This document shows positions 53,362 to 60,860 of a DNA stretch of 64,000 nt, in pieces. Location of the stretch: NCBI RefSeq assembly GCF_042434745.1, contig NZ_JBHLSS010000074.1; one strand, written 5' to 3'. Origin of the DNA: Azotobacter paspali (lineage in GTDB: Bacteria > Pseudomonadota > Gammaproteobacteria > Pseudomonadales > Pseudomonadaceae). Below the pieces are notes generated by a model, which was not told where the DNA came from, did no database searches, and worked only from the letters and a program-made list of their open reading frames with translations. The number at the start of each line of letters is the position of its first letter. Position 1 is the first letter of the stretch. Made by a program: the position numbers and the translations under genes.

Positions 53362-54293
53362 ACGCCTTCTCCAATTCTTGCTCTCTCAATGGCTCTAACT
53401 CTGTTTCGCTCCTCCTTAGTCTCTTTGTAGTATCTTAGTGTATCCAGTCTTATGCGAGTAGGGTTTAGTGCGGATTTTGACTTTAAGGCGAAGCGAACAT
53501 TATGAAAGTTCGGATTTATTGCTGCGTAAAACCCTGAGTCGCTATATGCGATTTTTTTCACAAACCCAAGACGCTCAAGGAGAAACAACTTCCTTCTTAA
53601 GTTATCTCTTCTGATTTCGCACCCAAGAAATTTCATCGCCTCTATTATCTCCGCCTCTCTTAGGGCAACAAAAAGCCTTGTTAGCTCGTATATAATTATA
53701 ATTAAATGAGCTTCACTTGTGACCTTAAGAGCTTGGCTTTTTTGCAGTCCATCCAACTCCAATTTCACATCATCAATTATGTCAGATATTGTTTGGTCTT
53801 CAGCATCTGCTGGCCGTTTTACATCCCATGGATATCGTTTTACTGCGGATTCATGGGTGCCTCTTAGGTGCCTGAGAATACCGAGATTGATGAATGAAAT
53901 GTCATCTGCATGCCCCTCTGAGACTATAACGACTAGTTTTTTATTGAAATCTGGCAACTGAGAGAACGCACCCAACTCAGCAATTGCACCCTCACTTTCA
54001 AGTATTATCACCACTAGCGAACATATACTCGCCAAGTCAGACTCAAAATCTATTAGGTTTTTGAATACACCATCGGCGTGCCAATTATCTATCTCTTCCG
54101 GTCTGAATATCTCATATTCAGGAAAGCTCTTGACTATTCTTTGCCTTATGGAGCGAATAGGAGGGTCTTGTAGATCTGGATGCCCCTTTTGTGGTACATG
54201 CCCACCACAGAGCAAGACAATCGGTCGCTGTGAAAACTCAACGCGAGAAGGAATGGGATCCAAGTCTTGGATTAGGGATTGTCGCGGATCCAT
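53358..54293 (-). CDS. Retron effector, nucleoside-deoxyribosyltransferase-like plus winged helix
   Basis: A 311-residue protein of the St85/Ec86-type effector class. The N-terminal half is Rossmann-like (RPIVLLCGGHVPQKGHP near residue 30, and VVIILESEGAIAELGAFSQ near 95-112 with the likely catalytic Glu106). The C-terminal part (about 190-290) looks like a winged helix (IIEAMKFLGCEIRRDNLRRK, LFLLERLGFVKKIAYSDSGF). In type II-A retrons this toxin is held by the RT-msDNA complex and, once phage disturb it, attacks nucleotides such as NAD+. It is located between the predicted ncRNA and the RT. Confidence 0.88.
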   Translation of the reverse strand: MDPRQSLIQDLDPIPSRVEFSQRPIVLLCGGHVPQKGHPDLQDPPIRSIRQRIVKSFPEYEIFRPEEIDNWHADGVFKNLIDFESDLASICSLVVIILESEGAIAELGAFSQLPDFNKKLVVIVSEGHADDISFINLGILRHLRGTHESAVKRYPWDVKRPADAEDQTISDIIDDVKLELDGLQKSQALKVTSEAHLIIIIYELTRLFVALREAEIIEAMKFLGCEIRRDNLRRKLFLLERLGFVKKIAYSDSGFYAAINPNFHNVRFALKSKSALNPTRIRLDTLRYYKETKEERNRVRAIERARIGEGV

Positions 54294-54348
54294 GCGTCAG
54301 TTTAATTACTTTGATGGGATCGGAGGCGGGGCGGCAGTGAATTGAGCT

Positions 54349-54523
54349 AAAAATTGCTTTTACCTGAAAGCCGCAGAGAAGATCTGCGGGCCGGAATGAG
54401 CTTGCGATTGTAGGCCCGCAGATCTTCTCTGCGGATTAAATCCAAGCAATTTCTTTGAGTCTGGCGAAACGCCTGACTAAGTATCAAGACAGGTACCCTG
54501 ACACTTTTATCGCGTAAAAGCCC
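54349..54523 (-). ncRNA. Predicted retron msr-msd RNA
   Basis: The minus-strand RNA runs from about 54523 to 54349. The a1/a2 pair is GCTTTTAC (54521-54514) with GTAAAAGC (54363-54356), extended by an A/T-rich block. The msr part has a stem AGTCaGGCG/CGCCaGACT around 54458-54478 and a smaller CAGG/CCTG stem. The msd part is a perfect 22-bp stem (54434-54413 with 54392-54371) with a 20-nt loop, flanked by AAATTGCTT and AAGCAATTT. It ends about 55 bp before the effector gene. Exact ends and the branching G are not determinable by eye. Confidence 0.75.
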
Positions 54524-54527
54524 TTAT

Positions 54528-54556
54528 TTTTTACGTGATTTCGTGCTACGGGTCAA
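54528..54556 (-). promoter_or_regulatory. Candidate promoter of the retron
   Basis: On the minus strand TTGACC (54556-54551), a 17-bp spacer and TAAAAA (54533-54528) fit a sigma-70 promoter. Initiation a few bases on would fall right at the a1 segment of the predicted msr. Confidence 0.6.
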
Positions 54557-54648
54557 GCCCCCCCCTAAAGATCGGCCTCACTGGACATACTCGGATTCAC
54601 CCCATCAAAGGTTTCCATTAGCCTGGGTATGAACCAGTGACCGCCTCT

Positions 54649-54687
54649 GGCCGCTTGTCGCCTGTGGCGACCGGCCGGTCTGGGTCG
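54649..54687 (-). repeat. Right copy of 39-bp inverted repeat flanking the retron
   Basis: It begins GGCCGCTTGTCGCCTGTGG and ends CGGTCTGGGTCG. It is the reverse complement of 52266-52304 with one mismatch. A partial third copy (GCCGGTCGTGTTAGGCAACA) sits at about 54729-54755 in the orientation of the left copy, so this is also a dispersed repeat. Confidence 0.8.
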
Positions 54688-54835
54688 ACTTCTGCCGAGC
54701 ATGACGTGCCTGAGTCGCCCAAAACCTGCCGGTCGTGTTAGGCAACAAGCGGCCAAAGCAGCCAGTCAATGAAGCAGTAGCCTGCGACCGAGATCAATCA
54801 CAGGTCAATGCGGCTGAGACAACTCAAAAGCCTGT

Positions 54836-55732
54836 TCAAGGAGCACCAAAGCGGGCGAGCGCAGCATCGATAAATCGTCGGAGTTTGGCTGTTTTCTGAC
54901 GATTGGCTGTGTAGAGCAAATGCATTTGTCGGCTCGGTGCTTCGTAATCAGCTAGCAGTCGAACTAACTCGCCGCCGCGCAACGCGGGCTCAAGAAAGTC
55001 CTCGGGTCCAAGGACAATCCCGAACCCGTCCAGCGCTGCCGACAGCAGTGCTTTGCTCTCGTTGACATGCAATCGACTGAAGACTTGTATCTGTTCAACT
55101 GCGGAGCCTTTGCAGAATACCCATTCGCGGTCGGCTGGCCGGGACCAATAGGCATACCCCAGACACTCATGGTTCTTCAGATCACTCGGTATTTGCGGTA
55201 CTCCGCGGTCGGTCAGATAGCTCGGTGCCGCACAGGCTACCAATCGATAAGGCGCCAACGGCCTGGCGGTCAAACTGGACGCGGCCAATGGGCCAATCCT
55301 GAAAGTCACTTCATAACCCTCCTCCACCAGATCGACGAAGCGATCGGTCAAATGCAGATCGATTTCGACCGCCGGGTGTTGACGCAAAAACTCCGTCACA
55401 AAGGGCATGAGGCTATAGGAGCCGAACGTTACGGGAGCGCTGATTTTTAGTTTGCCGCGCGGGGTGTCGTTCATGATCTGCGCAAGGGAGTCGGCCGCCT
55501 GAGCCTCGCTCAAAATGTGCTTACAGCGTTCGTAGTAAGCGCTGCCCAACTCAGTCAGGCTCTGACGTCGGGTGGTACGGTTCAGTAGCCGCGCGCCTAG
55601 TCGCCGCTCAAGCGCGGCAACATGCTTGGCCACCATCTGCGGCGACAGGCCCAATCGCTCGGCGGCGCTGGCATAGGAGCCGGATTCCGCCGCCATCACA
55701 AACGCCCCCATGCTCGTCAGGCGATCCATCAT
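54836..55732 (-). CDS. LysR-family transcriptional regulator
   Basis: A 298-residue regulator. The winged HTH reads MGAFVMAAESGSYASAAERL, GLSPQMVAKHVAALERRLGA, RLLNRTTRRQSLTELGSAYY. The ligand domain follows, with LTARPLAPYRLVACAAPSYL and NESKALLSAALDGFGIVLGP. It is divergent from the oxidoreductase at 55833, the usual LysR-target layout. The inducer is unknown. Confidence 0.92.
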   Translation of the reverse strand: MMDRLTSMGAFVMAAESGSYASAAERLGLSPQMVAKHVAALERRLGARLLNRTTRRQSLTELGSAYYERCKHILSEAQAADSLAQIMNDTPRGKLKISAPVTFGSYSLMPFVTEFLRQHPAVEIDLHLTDRFVDLVEEGYEVTFRIGPLAASSLTARPLAPYRLVACAAPSYLTDRGVPQIPSDLKNHECLGYAYWSRPADREWVFCKGSAVEQIQVFSRLHVNESKALLSAALDGFGIVLGPEDFLEPALRGGELVRLLADYEAPSRQMHLLYTANRQKTAKLRRFIDAALARFGAP

Positions 55733-55832
55733 TCAACACTCCTAGTAACGAGACTAAGTATCCGATGATTATTTATCTGCCCTTGGTTGGCAATCATCAT
55801 GGTTTCTTCTTACCAATCAGCGGAGCAAGGAC

Positions 55833-56495
55833 ATGCGTATCGGCATTATTGGGGCAGGCTTCATCGGACGTGCGGTGGCGCAATTGGTCATCGCGGCGGG
55901 ACACGAGGCGATGCTCAGCAATTCGCGTGGGCCACAGACCATGAGCAGCGTGCTCAGTGGTATTCCTGGCAGTCAGGTCGGCACTGTCGAGGACGCAGCA
56001 CACTTTGGCGAAGTTGTACTCGTGGCAATTCCTCTTGGGCATTACCGAAGCGTGCCGGCCAAGTGGCTGGAGGGCAAAACCGTGCTGGATGCCAACAATT
56101 ACTACCCGAAACGCGACGGTCATATTGCCGCTCTCGACCGATTCGAAACCACCACCAGCCGCCTGCTCGCCGAGCATCTGCCCCACTCCAGCGTGGTCAA
56201 GGTATTCAATGCAATCCTCGCCCAGGACCTGGTGCAGGACTCGCGCCCGAAAGCGGCGCCCGACCGACGTGCACTGCCGATCGCTGCGGATGATCCCGCA
56301 GCGAAAGCGCTGGTGATCAAGTTGCTGGACGAAATTGGATTCGACGCGGTAGATGCGGGCAGCCTTGATGAAAGCTGGCGATTCGAACGGGCTAAACCCG
56401 CCTACTGCATACGGTTGGATAAAGAGGGACTGAAGGCCGCCTTGGCTGCGGCCCATCGGCAGGTCGAATTGCCCGAGGGATCGTGGCGCCGCTGA
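55833..56495 (+). CDS. NADP-dependent F420-reductase-family oxidoreductase
   Basis: A 220-residue Rossmann protein. MRIGIIGAGFIGRAVAQLVI is the dinucleotide-binding Gly motif, followed by NSRGPQTMSSVL (NADP-type Arg), VVLVAIPLGHYRSVPAKWLE, VLDANNYYPKRDG and VVKVFNAILAQDLVQD. It probably reduces a small organic substrate with NADPH. It is divergent from the LysR gene, presumably its regulator. Confidence 0.87.
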   Translation: MRIGIIGAGFIGRAVAQLVIAAGHEAMLSNSRGPQTMSSVLSGIPGSQVGTVEDAAHFGEVVLVAIPLGHYRSVPAKWLEGKTVLDANNYYPKRDGHIAALDRFETTTSRLLAEHLPHSSVVKVFNAILAQDLVQDSRPKAAPDRRALPIAADDPAAKALVIKLLDEIGFDAVDAGSLDESWRFERAKPAYCIRLDKEGLKAALAAAHRQVELPEGSWRR

Positions 56496-56740
56496 ACAGC
56501 CCACAACCCACTGGATCGGGAGAAGACTTGGAACTAACTGAGGGCAATGTCAACTTTGGGTCGTACTGCTGCCCCCACCACGCTTTCCAACATGGTAAGT
56601 GGCTACCACACAGGCTGGAAAACCGCACAGCGTTTTCCCCCAATCCGCATCCCTCCCGCAATACCCGGTGGAAAAGACCTTCGGTCGTTTTCCACCCTAC
56701 AGGAGCATCACCCTCCGCGAACGAATGACTCCACCTCCGT
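56496..56740. repeat. Intergenic stretch with dyad repeat
   Basis: GGTGGAAAAGACC and GGTCGTTTTCCACCCTAC (56667-56700) form a hairpin of the dispersed family. Nothing else is recognised between the two convergent genes. Confidence 0.55.
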
Positions 56741-57652
56741 TCAGACGCCACCCATCGCCGGCGGCGAGGCCAGGTGGCGGGCCACCAGGTTGCCGAACAG
56801 TTCGATGGCGCCGTGCAGGTTGCCGACGAAGCGCGGCTGCAGCAGCCAGAGGTCGACCGTCGGCTTGAAGTCGGCGAGGGTGACGACTTCCAACTGCTCG
56901 CGGTAGCGGCTGGCCAGCAACAGCGGCTCGGGAACCAGGCCGAGGCCGAGGTTCTTCGCCACCAGGCCGAGCTGCAGTTCGCTGCCGAAGGTTTCCAGGT
57001 TGATCCGCAGTTTCAGGCCCTGTTCGGCCAGGGCGTGCTGCAGGCCGGCGCGGAAGCCGCAGCCGTCCGGGTTGAGCACCCAGCCGCGTTCGCAGCAGTC
57101 GGCGAGCCTGCCGCCGCGTTTGTTCCCGCTGCCGCGGGCGGCCACCACCAGAAGCCGCAGGCGCCCGAGGGAGGTGGCGGCGATGCCCTCGGGAAAGCTC
57201 TTGCTGGTGGGGAACAGCGCCGCCACGGCATCCAGTTCGAGGTTTTCCAGGCGCTCCAGCAGGGTACTGCCCCAGCCGCCGGAGACCTGGGTCTGCAGTT
57301 CGGGATAGGTGTTCTTCAACTGTTCCAGGGTGTCGAGCAGCACCACGTCGCCGATGGTCTGCGGCACGCCCAGGCGCAGGGTGCCGCTGGGCGGGGCGTC
57401 GCGGGCGACGATCTCGCGCAGTGCGTCCATGCTGCGCAGCACCTCGCGGCACTGTTCGTAGACGCGCAGGCCCATGGCCGTGGGCTTTAGGGGCTTGGTG
57501 TTGCGGTCGAGCAGCAGGGTGCCGAGGTCTTCCTCGAAATTCTGCACGCGGCGGGTGATCGCCGACTGGGTCAGTTGCAGGCTGTCGGCGGCCAGGCTCA
57601 GCGACTGGCAGCGGACGACGGCGACGAAGGCTTCGATGTCATCTGTTTTCAT
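56741..57652 (-). CDS. LysR-family transcriptional regulator
   Basis: A 303-residue regulator. The HTH reads IEAFVAVVRCQSLSLAADSL, QLTQSAITRRVQNFEEDLGT, LLLDRNTKPLKPTAMGLRVY. The ligand domain shows SGTLRLGVPQTIGDVVLLDT and SELQLGLVAKNLGLGLVPEP. It is divergent from the thiol dioxygenase-rhodanese pair with a 98-bp AT-rich gap, so it probably controls them in response to a thiol or sulfur signal (inference). Confidence 0.92.
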   Translation of the reverse strand: MKTDDIEAFVAVVRCQSLSLAADSLQLTQSAITRRVQNFEEDLGTLLLDRNTKPLKPTAMGLRVYEQCREVLRSMDALREIVARDAPPSGTLRLGVPQTIGDVVLLDTLEQLKNTYPELQTQVSGGWGSTLLERLENLELDAVAALFPTSKSFPEGIAATSLGRLRLLVVAARGSGNKRGGRLADCCERGWVLNPDGCGFRAGLQHALAEQGLKLRINLETFGSELQLGLVAKNLGLGLVPEPLLLASRYREQLEVVTLADFKPTVDLWLLQPRFVGNLHGAIELFGNLVARHLASPPAMGGV

Positions 57653-57750
57653 GCGTTGCTAGCATATTAGCTTATGAATAAAGTGCATTTTGATAATGAT
57701 AGGGCGCTTGGTAACGTGACGCTATCTTGTCACACAATGGATAAGCGACG

Positions 57751-58359
57751 ATGAGTGAATCCCCCCTGCGCCTGGACCGCCTGCGCGATTTCGTCAGCAC
57801 CCTGGGCGAACTGCTCGACCGTCACCCCGACGAGGAGAGCGTACTGCGCGAAGGCCGGTCGCTGCTGGGCGAACTGGTCCGCCACGACGACTGGCTGCCG
57901 GAGGCGTTCGCCCAGCCCGATCCGGAACGTTACCAGCAGTACCTGCTGCATGCCGACTCCCGCCAGCGCTTTTCGGTGGTCAGCTTCGTCTGGGGGCCGG
58001 GGCAGACCACGCCGGTGCACGATCACCGGGTCTGGGGCCTGATCGGCATGCTGCGCGGCGCCGAGGACGCGCAGAGTTTCGAACTGGGTGCCGAGGGTCT
58101 GCGTCCGATCGGCGATCCGGTGCGCCTCTCGCCCGGCCAGGTCGAGGCGGTGTCGCCGCGGATCGGCGACATCCACCGGGTGTTCAACGCCAGTCCCGAC
58201 CAGCCGTCGATCAGCATCCATGTCTATGGCGCCAACATCGGCGCCGTGCGGCGCGCCGTCTATCTGCCGGACGGCAGCGAGAAGCCGTTCATTTCCGGCT
58301 ATTCCAACCAATTCCTGCCCAATATCTGGGACCAGTCCAAAGAGAGTGCCCGCCCATGA
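57751..58359 (+). CDS. 3-mercaptopropionate dioxygenase (cysteine-dioxygenase family)
   Basis: A 202-residue cupin iron enzyme that adds O2 to a thiol to give a sulfinate. Iron ligands are His90 and His92 (VHDHRVWG) and His142 (DIHRVFN). The second-sphere Ser155-His157-Tyr159 (SISIHVYG) and Arg168 match the numbering reported for the A. vinelandii 3-mercaptopropionate dioxygenase, whose preferred substrate is 3-mercaptopropionate rather than cysteine. The 4-bp overlap with the rhodanese gene indicates a joint pathway. Confidence 0.9.
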   Translation: MSESPLRLDRLRDFVSTLGELLDRHPDEESVLREGRSLLGELVRHDDWLPEAFAQPDPERYQQYLLHADSRQRFSVVSFVWGPGQTTPVHDHRVWGLIGMLRGAEDAQSFELGAEGLRPIGDPVRLSPGQVEAVSPRIGDIHRVFNASPDQPSISIHVYGANIGAVRRAVYLPDGSEKPFISGYSNQFLPNIWDQSKESARP

Positions 58360-59939
58360 GCCGCATCGCCATCCGCTCCTTCGCCGACATTCGCGCCGCC
58401 CTGCTGGCGCGCGAGGAGGTGGCCCTGCTGGACGTGCGCGAAGAGGCCCCGTTCGCCGAGGGCCACCCGCTGTTCGCCGCCAACATCCCGCTGTCGCGCC
58501 TGGACATCGAAGTCTATGCGCGGGTGCCGCGGCGTACCGCGCCGGTCACCGTCTACGACGACGGCGAGGGCCTGGCCGAGCGGGCCGCCGAGCGCCTGCT
58601 GGCGCTGGGCTACAGCGATGTCGCCCTGCTGGAGGGCGGACTTGCCGGCTGGCGCGCCGCCGGCGGCGAGCTGTTCATCGACGTCAATGTGCCGAGCAAG
58701 TCCTTCGGCGAACTGGTCGAGGCCGAGCGCCATACCCCGTCGCTGGCCGCCGAGGAGGTCAAGGCGCTGCTCGACGAAAAGGCCGATGTGGTGGTGCTGG
58801 ATGCCCGGCGTTTCGACGAATACCAGACCATGAGTATCCCCGGCGGCACCAGCGTGCCCGGCGCCGAACTGGTGCTGCGCGTACGCGAACTGGCGCCGAA
58901 CTCTCGAACCCAGGTGATCGTCAACTGCGCCGGACGCACCCGCAGCATCATCGGCACCCAGTCGCTGGTCAACGCCGGAATTCCCAACCCGGTGGCGGCG
59001 CTGCGCAACGGCACCATCGGCTGGACCCTGGCCGGCCAGCGGCTCGAGCACGGCCAGAGCCGCAGATTCCCCGAAGTCTCCGCCGAGAACCGCGCCATCG
59101 CCGCGCAGTCCGCCCGCGCGGTGGCCGACAAGGCCGGCGTCGGTCGCGCCGCTCTGGCCGACCTGGCGCGTTGGCGGGAGGAGGCCGGCCGCACCACGTA
59201 CCTGTTCGACGTGCGCACCCCGGAGGAGTACGAGGCCGGCCACCTGCCGGGAGCGCGCTCCACGCCGGGCGGCCAACTGGTCCAGGAAACCGATCATTTC
59301 GCCAGCGTGCGCGGCGCACGCATCGTGCTGGCCGACGACGACGACGTGCGCGCCAACATGAGCGCTTCCTGGCTGGCGCAGATGGGCTGGGAGGTGCACG
59401 TACTGGACGGTCTGGACGCCGCGGACCTCACCGAACGGGGCGGCTGGTCGGCGCCGGTGCCGCCGGCGCCGCAAGCCGAGGAGATCGCGCCCGAGACCCT
59501 GCAGGCCTGGCTGGCCGAGGGCGACACCCTGGTGCTGGACTTCACCACCAGCGCCAACTACGTCAAGCGACACATTCCCGGCGCCTGGTGGGCGCTGCGC
59601 GCGCAACTGCCGCAGGCCCTGGAGAAACTGCCGCCGGCCGCGCGCTACGTGGTCACCTGCGGCAGCAGCTTGCTGGCGCGCTACGCGGTGGACGAACTGC
59701 ACGCGCTGACCGGCAAGCCGGTGTTCGTCCTGGCCGGCGGCAGCGCGAGCTGGATCGCCGCCGGCCTGCCGCTGGAGGAGGGCGAGACCGCCCTAGCGGT
59801 GCCGCGCAGCGACCGCTACCGGCGTCCCTACGAGGGCACCGACAATCCGCGCGAAGCCATGCAGGCCTATCTGGACTGGGAGTTCGGTCTGGTCGAGCAA
59901 CTGGGCCGCGACGGTACCCACAGCTTCTTCGTGATCTGA
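58356..59939 (+). CDS. Four-domain rhodanese-like sulfurtransferase
   Basis: A 527-residue protein of four rhodanese domains. Domain 2 has the loop IVNCAGRTRSIIG with an active-site Cys, and domain 4 has VVTCGSSLLARYAV with Cys. Domains 1 (VTVYDDGEGLAER) and 3 (IVLADDDDVRANM) lack Cys and are probably structural. Each domain carries the entry motif such as VVVLDARRFDEYQTMSIPGG and YLFDVRTPEEYEAGHLPGAR. It is coupled to the thiol dioxygenase, so it may handle sulfite, thiosulfate or persulfide products. Confidence 0.9.
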   Translation: MSRIAIRSFADIRAALLAREEVALLDVREEAPFAEGHPLFAANIPLSRLDIEVYARVPRRTAPVTVYDDGEGLAERAAERLLALGYSDVALLEGGLAGWRAAGGELFIDVNVPSKSFGELVEAERHTPSLAAEEVKALLDEKADVVVLDARRFDEYQTMSIPGGTSVPGAELVLRVRELAPNSRTQVIVNCAGRTRSIIGTQSLVNAGIPNPVAALRNGTIGWTLAGQRLEHGQSRRFPEVSAENRAIAAQSARAVADKAGVGRAALADLARWREEAGRTTYLFDVRTPEEYEAGHLPGARSTPGGQLVQETDHFASVRGARIVLADDDDVRANMSASWLAQMGWEVHVLDGLDAADLTERGGWSAPVPPAPQAEEIAPETLQAWLAEGDTLVLDFTTSANYVKRHIPGAWWALRAQLPQALEKLPPAARYVVTCGSSLLARYAVDELHALTGKPVFVLAGGSASWIAAGLPLEEGETALAVPRSDRYRRPYEGTDNPREAMQAYLDWEFGLVEQLGRDGTHSFFVI

Positions 59940-59944
59940 GCGGC

Positions 59945-60048
59945 TGTGAAAAAACTCCCGCCTACTGCGACCGCCTCCGAACGCCCGCTGCCGCGTTGTG
60001 CTACGGACGCTTGGAGACGGTCTCGCGACGGCGTTCGATTTTTTCACA
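59945..60048. repeat. Structured noncoding element with nested inverted repeats
   Basis: The outer arms TGTGAAAAAA (59945-59954) and TTTTTTCACA (60039-60048) and inner arms CGAACGCC (59988-59995) and GGCGTTCG (60030-60037) can pair. CCGCCTCC and GGAGACGG pair with one mismatch. This could be a transcription terminator region, a small RNA or a miniature mobile element. Confidence 0.5.
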
Positions 60049-60167
60049 TGAGCGGATCGCCTGGGTTCGTGCCGCGCGGGGGACTGTATCGAAAGCGTAA
60101 AGAGTCAGCGCTCGACGGGTAGCTATGCTTTGATGGGCGTTTCGCACGAAGCCCAGAGAGGTGAAAC

Positions 60168-60599
60168 ATGCTGTACATCCGTCACATCGCGCTGCTGGCC
60201 TGCTTGGCCTCGCCCCTGGCGATGGCCGCCGAGGAGAAGCATGCCGGTCATCCGCCTGGCGGGCACGGGCACATGGAGCCGCCGGCCGCCGCCTTCACCG
60301 CCTGCGAGGGCAAGAAGGCGGGCGATACGGCATCCTTCGCCGGCCCCGACGACCGGACCATGACCGGTACCTGCCGCGACCTGAACGGCAAGCTCGCGGC
60401 GATGCCCGAGCATGGCGGGCGCAAGGGCCCGCCGCCGTCGGCTGCGGGTTCCGCCAAGGCCTGCGAAGGCAAGAAGGCCGGCGACACCGGTTCCTTCTCC
60501 GCACCGGACGGCAAGACCCGTTCCGGCGTCTGCCGCGACATGAACGGCAAGCTGATGCTCGTTCCCGAGCCCATGGGCGAGCGGATCGAGAAAGACTGA
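60168..60599 (+). CDS. Secreted protein with two Cys-containing repeats
   Basis: A 143-residue exported protein (signal LLACLASPLAMAAEE) with a His-rich linker (KHAGHPPGGHGHMEPP). Two copies of a roughly 34-residue unit follow: ACEGKKAGDTASFAGPDD through CRDLNGKL, and ACEGKKAGDTGSFSAPDG through CRDMNGKL. Each unit has two Cys, likely a disulfide or metal site. The His-rich part suggests metal binding. GAGAGG precedes the ATG. Function unknown. Confidence 0.7.
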   Translation: MLYIRHIALLACLASPLAMAAEEKHAGHPPGGHGHMEPPAAAFTACEGKKAGDTASFAGPDDRTMTGTCRDLNGKLAAMPEHGGRKGPPPSAAGSAKACEGKKAGDTGSFSAPDGKTRSGVCRDMNGKLMLVPEPMGERIEKD

Positions 60600-60611
60600 T
60601 CTTTTGTCTCG

Positions 60612-60634
60612 GCCGCCTCCCTTTGGGAGGCGGC
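60612..60634 (+). terminator. Perfect 10-bp hairpin after the secreted protein gene
   Basis: GCCGCCTCCC, a 3-base TTT loop and GGGAGGCGGC form a strong stem 12 bp after the stop. The T-run is missing, so its strength as a terminator is uncertain. Confidence 0.6.
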
Positions 60635-60860
60635 TGCGGGGCTTTCGCCTGCGTCCGAGCGGGTACCCGTGCACCGGAAAGAGCAGTCATTAACTTAGGC
60701 TTAAAAGTTATTTAAATAAAGATTCATATTCCATTAGAGTGCGCCTGTCGCGTACTTGTCGGTCAACCGCCGAGCCGCATGAAGAGAAATGGATGCGTCA
60801 TTCGTGTCCAAGCCAGTTTTTTCCTTCGGGCCATGCCCGACATGCGTTTTGGAGATCCCC
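60635..60860. promoter_or_regulatory. AT-rich promoter region of the taurine-dioxygenase-like operon
   Basis: AT-rich DNA at 60689-60735 (such as TTAAAAGTTATTTAAATAAA) lies upstream of the dioxygenase gene. No specific factor site is assigned. Confidence 0.4.

Noticed and set aside
58088..60100. A 670-codon plus-strand frame overlapping the dioxygenase and rhodanese
   Set aside because: Wrong frame over two well-supported genes; no recognisable domain.
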